Source: Epiperipatus broadwayi
Lineage: Eukaryota > Onychophora > Udeonychophora > Euonychophora > Peripatidae
Direction: 5' to 3'
Length of the DNA: 64,000 bases
NCBI GenBank assembly: GCA_028023455.1
Contig: JAQFVV010006341.1
Coordinates: 374,001 to 438,000, forward strand
Position numbers and translations under genes: made by a program. Position 1 is the first letter of the stretch, and the number at the start of each line of letters is the position of its first letter. The notes beneath the pieces were generated by a model. The model did no database searches, was not told the DNA's origin, and was given only the letters and a program-made list of their open reading frames with translations. Positions 42,401 through 54,400 of the stretch are shown here, in pieces.

Positions 42401-45400
42401 TCAGACAGGCCAGGCGTGATCCCAGGGTTCGAACAAAGGATTCAAGTAAATGAAACACAACCATTTAAGGCAAAATCATACCCAATTCCTCATCAATATA
42501 GGGAGCAGGTGAAGGAGCAGATAGATCAAATGTTGGAATGGGGTATTACATCAATCTTCGGCTTATTGTAACCCGATAGTCGTCGTCAAGAAAAAGGTTA
42601 ATTCCATATGATTATGTCTCGATGTGAGGCAGTTGAATAAAATCACGGTCCCAGATTGTAACATACCATCACCCATGCAAGAATTACTTGGGAGATTTAA
42701 AGGAAAAAATTTTTTTTCAACATTTGATCTGACAGCAAGCTATTGGCAGATAAGGTTGCATCCAGAAGATCGTAAGTATACTGCCTTTAGATATGATGGC
42801 TGCTCATATCAGTTTAACCGTATGCCATTCGGCCTGATTAACAGTGGGGCTGTTTTACTGTGATGTTTGGATCAGGTATTATCTGCTGAAGTCAAGAAAA
42901 TAGTTACAATGTATGTGGAGGATGTATTGGTGGCATCGGCTACTATGGAAGAACATACCAAAGAGGTGGAAATGTTTTTAAGGGAATGTTGGAATAAAGG
43001 GATCAAGGTAAACCTGAAGAAAAGTGTGCTATTTCAAGAGGAAGTTACATTCTTGGGCCACCTTATAGGATCGCAGGGTGTCCGGCCACACCCAGATAAA
43101 ATCTCAGCCATTGAAGGTTTCCCAATACGTAGGTCCAAAAAGCAGATATGATCCTTTTTGGGTATGTGTAACTTCTACAACCGTTTCAGGAGCAGTTTGC
43201 TCAACATATGGAACCACTAATTAAATTACTGAGAAAAGATGTAGTGTGGGAGTGGGGTGAAAAGCAAAGCCAGGCATTTGAGAGGGTGAAGCAAGGGTTC
43301 ATGAAACATGTAATGCTGACTTTTCCCGATTTTGAAAAACCCTTTGTAGTGCAGACTGACAGCAGTGGGTATGGGCTGGGAGCAACAGTATCACAGATTC
43401 AAGAGGATGGTCAGGTAAAAGTGCTGTATTTCTTAAGTAGGTTGCTCAAGGGTCCAGAGCGACATTACACTGCCACAGAAAAGGAAGCTTTGGCCATTGT
43501 TTAGTCATTCCAAAAACTCTGTACATTGTTGTTGGGATCAAAAATAATTGTGGTTATGGATCAAAAGAGTTTAGAATTTATTAACCATAGTTATCTGACA
43601 AATAGTCGGTTGGTAGGGTGGAGCCTATACCTCCAAAAGTATAATTATGTGGTAAAGCATTGTAAGGGGTCAGATAACATTGTAGATGATTCTCTTAGCC
43701 GTAACCCAGTGTGTTTGCCATCATGACATCTTAAAGCTGAAAATTTATATGTGGCAGGAATAGACTTAAGGATTAATCAAGGGGTAGAGAATGACCTTAA
43801 GAGATTAGCCCACTGTCAGAGGGAGGATGCCCAGTTAAGTTAAATAATTGCACAACTGAAAGGGAATACAAAAAAAAACACAATGATGAATCCAGAAGTT
43901 GGATCAAATGATACAAACTTGACCAAGCTGTTCTCCAATACAGAACGAAAAGGGGACCAGATAGTTGGAGACCTGTAATACCCCAGAAAATGCGGAATGT
44001 AGTGGTGACTCATGTCTACCAAATATATGGACACTATGGGATATGGAAAACCGAAAAGTGGCTCAGACAGTGGTTTTATTGGCCAGGCATGCATTGGATT
44101 GTTGTGAGAATGATCTCAGGCAATGTGAACTTTGCCAGAAAACTAAGCCTGCTAATAGGAATTATGCAGGCCCAATGACCTCCATAATTCCAAAGAAGCC
44201 ACGTGAGATGATTGCGATAGATTATTATGGACCATTGCCCACCGTTAATAAAAAAAAATACTTGGTGGTGTATGATCTATTTAGTAAATTTGTGGCTGCA
44301 TATCCCATGACTCAAGCAAATACCCGAAACATCATACGTCTCCTTGAAAAGGAATATTTTACAGTGATAGGAAAACCTCAAAGCATCCTATCGGATCATG
44401 GCAAACCATTTATCTCTGGAGAATGGAAAGCATGGGTTCAGAAGTCAGGGATCCAACACATACTGACATCAATTAGGAATCCACAATCGAACCCATGTGA
44501 GCGGGTGATGCATGAGTTGGGTAGGTTGTTTAGGACATATATCCCAACTAATCACCGAGGTTGGGTTAAAAAGATTCCAGAAATACTGAACTACATAAAT
44601 TGGGCAGTTAATGAATCCACAGGGTTCTCTCCCGTGCGGCTCCAATTTGGGAAACATGCCCCTAAATTAATCAAGGCCAAAATACCAGGACCAAAGGAAA
44701 AGCCAATAAATGTGGAGGAGGACCAAAAGCAGGCATATCATCTTTTGAAAAGGAGTCAGGAAAGAAACAAACATACACTGGAGAGGCCTCATCGGTTTAA
44801 AGTGGGTGACCTAGTCATGGTGAAAACCCCACATGTGAGCGAACCGGGGAAATTTATCTGTAAGAAGTTTTGCAGTTTGTATGAGGGACCTTTCCCTATT
44901 GTTAAGTGTCAGGGGGATAATGCATTCTGGGTGAATACTGGGCAGGAGGTAAAAGGATCATACAATGCTCGTTCCCTCAAGCCTCATACCGGTATGAACG
45001 GTTCATGATATTTAGGAGCCAGTCAAATACATAGACCGTATTTGAAGGCTTCCGGGAGGGGGATATTGCAACAGAGCAGGTATAATCAAACCCTATTGCG
45101 ATAATTAGACAAATACGTATTCGTATACTTAATGCATTATTAAAATATATATATATATCTTATTACTAATGTATTATTAAAAATATATATTACGTTACTA
45201 ACAAAATTAATATTTACAGTTTGATGTACAATCAACGGTCATTTGCGTGGTTGTACAGAATTGATTTAGTTATTTTAATTAAAAAGAACTCATAGAATAG
45301 GTATGGGGGGTTATACACTTGCTCTGATTTTTTCCTCTCTTTTGCCAAACCCAGCTATACACATCGCTATGTATATGTGTGAGTGCGTTTTTGAACCATT

Positions 45401-48400
45401 AAAAATTCACAAAATAAAAATAAAAAATATTTTGTTTGATAAACTTTTAAATATATACATATTAAGTCAACAAAAGAACTTTAAATATCAAGATGGAAGA
45501 CTAATTTTGCAGAACAATGGAAGTAATTATTATAAAAATCGTGGAATGTCCAATACTAATTAAAGATTAATTGGAGAGAAATAGGTGTAAAAAGGTTTTG
45601 TGGGGCATTTTAACAAAGGCATATGGAATGTGAATGGAAAATATAATTGAAAATGAATGAAAAGAAAGATAAATTTGATAATTGAAAGAAGGATTAGTAT
45701 AAGTTTGGAGGCAGAAGAAAGCAGACGGTCAATGTGATATACATTTTGATAAAATATGGTCAGACTGGGGTAGAGGCTTCAACGTGCGGAGGGTCCGAAT
45801 CCTTTGCCCCCAAATGTATAGCAGCTGCCGATAGCGGAGAAGGACGTCAAGCCCAGAGAATTCGCCTCAATAAGCAACAATATTGAATCGCCAGAAGAGA
45901 AAGAAAATAAATAAATAAACAGACTTTAGCCATGGAACTCGAACTTCAAAGAAAAAAAAAAAACAAAGTTCGTTCACTGACAAAATTCCATTTTCACCAA
46001 GAGGATTCGATCAATTCCCTGGGGAAACCAGGTATTTTCCTTCTAATTACATCTATATATGTGACTTTTAGTAAGCTTACTCCACGAATTTGAGAAAACT
46101 GTTTATTTGACACAATTGTGAACTTAAAATTTATTTTCTTTGCCCGGAGAGGTCAAACTATTTACTACAGAATTTATTAGTGTGTAAATTAGTCCAATTA
46201 AATCTTCGGTGCAAAATACATATAATAGCATATTTGTGTGTGTGGGAGTTTTGGCAAAAAGAGAAAGGTGCAAACAAAGAAAAAAAAAAAAAACTGATAT
46301 GAATCTTTGATTTAAAAGAGACACTAATTTAACTTAAGTAAATAATATATTTTTTTTATACATACGTAAATATCATAGCTAATAAATGTATATAAAATGA
46401 ATGGTTTTTTTGTTTTGTTTTTATGTTATGAGTTTTTTTTTTTAAATAAAAAAAGAGAGAGTTAGATCTACTGCCGATAAATTTTACCACCAGCCCTGAG
46501 CAGAGCTAGTCCAGGGGCATTTCCATATTGGTATTCCAGTTCTCCCAGCATAATTCTTATAGAAATATGGGATTGGCGCTTGAGGTCATCAATTGATGCT
46601 CATAAATATGCTGGGGCAATAAAATGGAATAATTTAAGAATAAATATTCTCTTAAACCATTACGCATATACGTGTATCGTTATATATACATACACGCAAT
46701 CTTACAAGACTACATATATGCGTAAAATACATATGGAAAACGGCAAATCCTGTTATAATATATNNNNNNNNNNNNNNNNNNNNNNNNNNNNNNNNNNNNN
46801 NNNNNNNNNNNNNNNNNNNNNNNNNNNNNNNNNNNNNNNNNNNNNNNNNNNNNNNNNNNNNNNNNNNNNNNNNNNNNNNNNNNNNNNNNNNNNNNNNNNN
46901 NNNNNNNNNNNNNNNNNNNNNNNNNNNNNNNNNNNNNNNNNNNNNNNNNNNNNNNNNNNNNNNNNNNNNNNNNNNNNNNNNNNNNNNNNNNNNNNNNNNN
47001 NNNNNNNNNNNNNNNNNNNNNNNNNNNNNNNNNNNNNNNNNNNNNNNNNNNNNNNNNNNNNNNNNNNNNNNNNNNNNNNNNNNNNNNNNNNNNNNNNNNN
47101 NNNNNNNNNNNNNNNNNNNNNNNNNNNNNNNNNNNNNNNNNNNNNNNNNNNNNNNNNNNNNNNNNNNNNNNNNNNNNNNNNNNNNNNNNNNNNNNNNNNN
47201 NNNNNNNNNNNNNNNNNNNNNNNNNNNNNNNNNNNNNNNNNNNNNNNNNNNNNNNNNNNNNNNATAATACCAATAAATAAATCATTTCTAAACGAAAATC
47301 ATATGGTGACAGCCAAAGGTTAAATATGCCCCAGATGATTATTTATTCCATCTATTTCCAAAACAGATTATATTTTCCTGTTCAATGGGGTTTATTTAAA
47401 CTTCTAGGAAGCTAGAAATCTCAATCTGTCATAGCCAAGTGGCAGTATTCTTTGTCTATATTAAGATTTCACACTAAGATGAAAAAAGGAATCAAAATTA
47501 AGCCTTTTTTTTTTATCTATAAAAGTTGTTGTGGTTTATTTAATCTTTGTCTACTATTATGTGATATATAAAATTCACGGAAACTTTCAGGAATAAATAT
47601 GTAGAATATTAAAATATATAATTACCATATAAGAATTTTACTCAGTTGAAGACATTTTTTTTTTTTTTGCTAAAATATCAGTAAATGAATATTTTACACA
47701 AGTTTTTCGTGAAAGCTTTTATGAATCATATCCTTTGCCTATAAAAAAACCTTCATTTCACTTCACTATATATATGTGTGTGCATGTGTTAATGTTTACA
47801 TTCAAATGCTAATGGTCTATAATAGTAATTTTATTTATAAATTAATTTAACCTTTTTTAATTTGGTTTCTTTGATTTCTCCGAGAATCATAAAGGACTCT
47901 GTTTCATTTTGCACATTTGTCTCCATGTTTTCTTCCGAATCATTTCTTAAAGCTGTGTTCTCATCTAAAATTGTAATATTATATATAAAATTTAGTATAA
48001 CATGAATAAAAATATAATACAGTAATTTATTTTAAAAAAAAACAATTTAATTTACCAATAAATTTCCCACGTAATTTGAAAGTCTGCGTTAACAATAGTA
48101 ATCCATTCTGTTTAGCTTTACACCTAAAGCTAATTATGTAAGTATAACTAATCAGTAAGCACCAGGAACAAACAGATCTTCAAACTAATTTTAGATTATT
48201 AAGTTTTATTGATAAATATCGCTGAATCCATCAAGAAATTATTTTTACTTCTTTTATATTATTTAAACTAACGACTGAAAAAATCACCACCCCAAAGATT
48301 TGAATCCAAAATAATTTATTTGACTAGCTTCTAAACTTGACATCAGATCAGGAACTATATATATTTTAATGGACTTAATTATATGCTATCTGTAAACTTA

Positions 48401-51400
48401 TTTGATCTTTTTGATAAAAAGAATAGTATATACTAAAAATAAGCAATACATGACGCTTAATTTACATTCAAGAATAATTTTCTTTAGAAAACTATTTTTA
48501 GTTATATATGCAGATATCTGCAATCTAGTACTCTTCACCAGCAAAGACCAAAAGCCAGGAAGTAGTCTGGAATTGATAGATTGCTCATGTTAAAAAAGAA
48601 GACTGTACTGCAGAATAATAGTAATGGAATGGTAGAGTCCATAATTAGTTCATTAATGGGTTGAGTTCCAGAATCTGCCACTGCAAGCGAATTTAAATGC
48701 AAGATATGGAAATTATCTAAAGTTTTGTTTTTGGATTATAAATCATTAAGGAATTTTAATTTTTCAATTCTTTCAACAGTGACATCTCATATCAAATCAA
48801 GGAAATAAAAAAATTATATAAAGAAATCAGCAGAAACAAGACTGATAAATGAAAATAATTTAATTTATTTGTATTCTTTATGAAACGCAGAATGATTTGA
48901 TGATTTATCCAGATTAAAATTGTGTAAGAGCACCTAAATAATTCTTGGCCACAGCTATAGAGGTATTAGATTAATCTAATATTGTATCAAACTGTAAATA
49001 ATTAGACCATGGAAGCAAATCTCAAGACTTTCTCCTTTCTCTAATTTTTTTTAAGAAATGTTGCTCTATTAAAGGGGCATCAGCTGAAAAGGACCAAAAC
49101 AATATGCTAAACAAGCAAATTGATACTATCATAATTCTTTTTAAAAACTATCTTCACTTCATCTCCTATTTTAACGAAAACAATATTCAGATAACAAAAT
49201 TGAGATGCCAAAAGAGATAAGATTCTTTATTTGTAAAAAAAAAAACAAAGACACCATTTATTGAAAAACTAATTTCTTGCATCTAAATAGATTTTGCTTT
49301 TCTTTTCAAAATGGTGGAATCAAATTTTTTAGAAAAAATCGTAATAAAGTTCACATCATCAAGCTTTGAAGAAAAAAAAATTATTAAATCCTATAAAAAG
49401 TATGTAGCAATTCTAATCATTTTACCATTATCAATAACAAACCCCTGATATGCAGTCAAATATGAAGGATTATATAAAAGATTGATTCTCAAAGTTATCG
49501 ACCACCATAGTAACAATAAGATAATTTCTTCAAGAAAATTATGGTCATTTTTATACAATAAGAAATCAGAGTTAAATTTTAATAAAACTCACATCACTGA
49601 GTTTCAACTAGAAATGTCCTACTAATGTTCTCTGCTAAATTTCTGTTAAGCACTAAAATCCAAAAGGATATTATCATTATGACAAGCAGACCTTTTTTTT
49701 TTTCATTAATTATCTTTTCTCATCTTTTTCCCTCTTTTCTAATAGCAATTTCTGATTTAATGGACAAAATTTCTTTTTTTAATCGAAAATTATTGCTTTC
49801 TCATTAAGTGATTTTAAACAGTTGTTGAAAAACAACCATCTTAATTTAAATTACTTTGTTACTATTATAGACAATCTTAAATTCATAGTTCTCTTTTATT
49901 GAATTTTAACCTTCCTTTCCCAAAAAAAATACTACCTTAAGTATTTGTATTTATTTAGAATAAATTTATTTCACTAGAAAAATTTAGCATATTAAAAAGA
50001 GGCCAACTCAAAGATAAAATATCCTTACCAAAATAATCCATATTATGTAAATGAAAAAGTACATCTGTAATTTCATTAACACCAGATAAAGAACTTTACA
50101 AACAATCCAAAAGAGTTCAGTCTGTACCCTTCAAATGGAATTGGATACACACACTGGAGCATTGTTGTATTCTATACTTGAAGGTAGCTTAGACAACAGA
50201 GAAAGATGACCAAGTAATAATCTTTGATCATTACTTCTTCTTCCATATCCTTAACACAGGATATGTTAGGACTGCTAAAAGTGATGACATTTTCTTGAAA
50301 AATCTTTATCAATTTTTAACAAAATTTAAAAATTATACTTATTTATACATATATATATCTAAATAATAAGTGAAATAATGCTTAAACCTAAATGGGATAA
50401 TATGTGTCCATTAGAAACCATTAACACCTAAACATACCAATATAGATAGTAATCAATATTATTAAAATTAAAAAGGAGAGAGGTTGCCTTGACAACAATG
50501 AGAAATATTGATTACTATCTATATCGGTATGTTTGGTGCTTATTGGTTTCTAATGGTTATATATATATCTATATAATAAAAGTGGAACTCCACAATCTGT
50601 CAATAAATACACATACTCATCTTGTCTTTGTCAAAAAAATAACTAATAATAAGCGGACAACTTAAGATCACTTTACTCTTAAATGTTTTTCTGGAAAGAG
50701 AAAATAGGTGTATTTATTTATTGGCAGCTTGCGAGGAATTCATCTAATTCCACTTCTATTTGACATATATGTTTGATACTGTATTTATTAATATTTGCAA
50801 TTAATAAATTTCTATTAATGAAACATAAAAAAAGTTTTGAAAAATAAGATTCTATCTCTATTCTATGTTTTATTTAAAATAAATAATATCATATTTCCAT
50901 ATAGTTTAATTAAGTTTTATTTCCAACATCGATTTCAGCACTTTGTCAGAAAATGAAGATAAGAAACTTTAAAGAATAAATGAAACTGCCTTATTAGTAG
51001 AGATTTTTTGAGAAAGTGAGGGCAGGTGTATGTAATTATTGGCATATTGTGGGGGACTTATCTATTCCAGCTTCTATTTCATAAATATGTTTGATGCTGT
51101 ATTCATTAATATTTACATATATTCCATAATTGATTATTTTTTACTAAAAATTATTAATTTTAGTTACTACTATAAACCATAGAAGCTAATTTGTCAGAAA
51201 ATGATTACTACATTTGACGAATGTAGCTTTATATAAGGAAAAAAAAATTGGATAATTAAAAAAAAACCACAGATTTGAGGTTTTTGAGATATAGTTTGGA
51301 AAAAAAAAAATGTAAAAGATAAATTGATAAACCAAGAAATATAAAAATATCAACAGCAATGTATTAATAATATATTTATTAAGGGAATGGAGGGAGAAAA

Positions 51401-54400
51401 TAATAGAATTAGACACATTCATTAAAAAAAAAAAAAAAGGTCAAAAACATGACTACAAAAAAAGAAGGAAAAAGATCTGTAAAAAATGATTTGGAATATT
51501 GTGTAAGAAATGCCTGGAGACAAATAAATGATAGTACAATAAAATTAGCATGTATTATAATTCTGAACTTGCAATCTATTTAAGTACTTATTCCCATAAT
51601 CCATTCTCATTTTATTAGCTATATAAAAAAATAATTTCAGATGAATATAATGCAAAAATATGTTTTTGAATCCTATTCTCCTTTAATGCCACAAAAAAAA
51701 AATAATAATAAAAACTAAAAATATTAAATAAATGATGCAGTAAACATAATCTGTAATTATGAAGATGAAAAGTTTAAAAAGCAAAGAAAATATAAAGGAG
51801 AATTAGCAATATGCTTCAAAAATATATTAAATATTTACAAAACTTGTAATGAAAATATTGGAGAAATCGCAAAATCAGGAAAGAAAATTAAAAAAACAAC
51901 AAACGGTAATGAAAAGGAAGCATGTTGAGTGAATCAGAAAAAGTCAGAAACAATGATAATGTGAAACAAAAAGGAATAAATAAAAAAATAAACGAATTTA
52001 AATGGTCTCCAAAGGCAGAGAAGATTATGGATGTTTTTAGCCAATAGCATTTAACAGATTTGAAAAAGATTATTTGCACAGCAGTAAGATATTTAAAATT
52101 TAATTTTAAAATTATTTTAAAAAAACAAAAATAAATAATATTAAAAAAAGATAAAATAATAATTTAGTTAAAAGTAATTGAATAGTTTATTACTTAGGAA
52201 TTGGTCAGCGAACGGCAGTCCATGAGTTTGAACTCCAGTCAATCATTCTACCACTGCACTAAAGCAAGCAGGCAATAATGATGATTAATGTCAAAAAATT
52301 CCGATACAATTCAAGTCAAGAAACTCATCTCTACAAAACTAAACTATTTTACAAAGTATGTCTTTTTTTATTATGTATAAAAATACTGCATTATAATAAA
52401 AAGCAATTTGACAAATAACTGAACATTATGAATATAAAAATATTAACATTAATGAAAAAAACTTAATGGTAATGAAAATTAATTGCTCCCCCCATTAACT
52501 ACTCTACATATCAATAAGCAAGAATAGAAGACTAATAATTTAAACACTTTAAAGATATTTCACACTGTTTAAGTTACTGCTATACTATTTATGTTAAAAG
52601 ATGAAGAAAGATTTACAGATATAAAAATTTATCATTAAAAATAATAGTTTCTATAATCCTTTAATAACTTATTCATGGGAAAAAGGCTTGAACTCAGAAA
52701 CGTTGAATGTAAAATTAAAAAAAGCATCAATAAGAAAGTGCAGGGGCCTATTATAATAATTGTACCTGAAGATCAAGCAAATGATAGGTGCTCTAATTAC
52801 GAGAAACTTTATCATATATTATGTAATCATATAACATGATAAAATTAGTTATTATTTAAAAAGTTAATTTACCTTCATTCTTGTCGCAGACAGCTGCCTG
52901 CCTGAATTTCTTATGTTCTTTCATCTTAAAAACAAAATATGGCTTTTAGAAATCTAGTTTATGTATATATACATCAATAATAAGTGCTAAAAAACATTTA
53001 TGAAACATGTTTAACATAAAGTCACAATAAAAATATAAACACCACAAAACTAAAATAAAGAATACTAATAGAAACTATATATATATATATTAATAAAAAA
53101 TTGTTCATAGCAATATCATCACAAGCATTCTGTTATGATTCCATAATAGATGGTCATGTTGTCAAAAACCAAGAATGATATCAAAAAATAAGTAAATAGT
53201 TTTTGTGTTCAGATAATTATTATCAACTAAACAGAAAAAAAAAGAAAAGACTAACACCATTTAGAGTTTTAAGCCAATAAACATTACATGATCACTATTT
53301 CTTATGCTTGCTCTTAATTATTATTAAACAGGCAAAACTCTTTATACGTATCAATGGATGCCAGGAGGCTTGTGAGAAGTCTTGGATTTGAGAAATGGTG
53401 ATCATGTGATGTTTAGTGGTTTAATATGAATCAAGATTAGAGTTTCAGTCAATTGCTAATCTAAGAAAATCAAGAGATCATAAACTATGAATCTGCAATT
53501 TATAGGAGAAAAGAATTAATGCCAAAATGAAAATACATTAAAGAGCAATCAATGATTTCAGTATAATTGATGACTCCTGAGTGTTTAATAGACCTTTCAA
53601 ATAGTGAGATTTTCTTTACAGAAAAAGCTTAATATTTTGGAACAATTAGTTAAATGCAGCTAAAATATTACTGAGAATATTCAATAAGTATATTTCTAGT
53701 AGATTCTATGTTTATGCTAGAAGGACAGTTTAGATTTGCAGTAGGAGAGATGAGAGCAATTAATGAGAAATATAGAAAAAGGAAGAGAAATTAAGATTTG
53801 TTTTATTGATAAATGAAAAAGTTTTTGATAGAACAAACTGTACAGATTGAAAATAGAGATGACTATTAGAAAATTACATAGGAAAATATTTGTAAAATTA
53901 ATCAGTTTTTTTAAAAGATATAAAAATATAAGAAGTTGATTCTAGGATCAAGTAGGTTCCCTCGCCATGGCTGTGCTTGCAGATAAAAATAGGTCTAAAT
54001 ATTAATGAGAATTGATAAAGTTTGTAGAGAGTTTAAGATGAAAAGTAGGTACATTTAAATCTGTAGGCAATGGTGATAAAGAATTAAGAATGACAGTTAG
54101 ACATGTTAGAGCTCGTTAACGCTTTTAAATATTTATAAAGTCAGAAAACACTTTAAATTTTAAAGTCAGAATTACGATGACGAAACAGACTCAAAAATAC
54201 AGCCAAGTGTTGGTGGCCGAGTGGTTAGCACAGCTTAGCTGCCTTACAAGCAGTTGTCCCGGGGTTCGCTTCCCGACCGACGCTTTGAAACATTAAAGAA
54301 AAATACAGTTATTCAATGGTAATCAAAACTAATAATTAAAAAATTTGTTAAATATTTTAAGTGAGAATTTAAGTGATAGTAAGATTTGGACAATGGAAAA

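Larger units (their letters stand above)
38584..46758 (+). mobile_element. Ty3/gypsy LTR retrotransposon, inactive
   Basis: Two long terminal repeats flank an interior of about 4.76 kb coding, in order, for gag, protease, reverse transcriptase, RNase H and integrase. This order is the Ty3/gypsy type. Both sides are flanked by TATAT (ahead of 38584, and at 46759-46763 just before the gap), consistent with a 5-bp target duplication. The interior is broken by at least four in-frame stops and several frame changes, so it cannot make its polyprotein. No envelope frame follows integrase. The element sits antisense in the helicase intron between 47852 and 35747. Confidence 0.92.

Noticed and set aside
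46580-47323. Long frame through the gap
   Set aside because: Most of its length is N; the flanking parts belong to the LTR and the intron.
54207-54283. A functional tRNA gene for valine
   Set aside because: The D-arm is oversized and two T-stem pairs fail, so it is listed as tRNA-like only.
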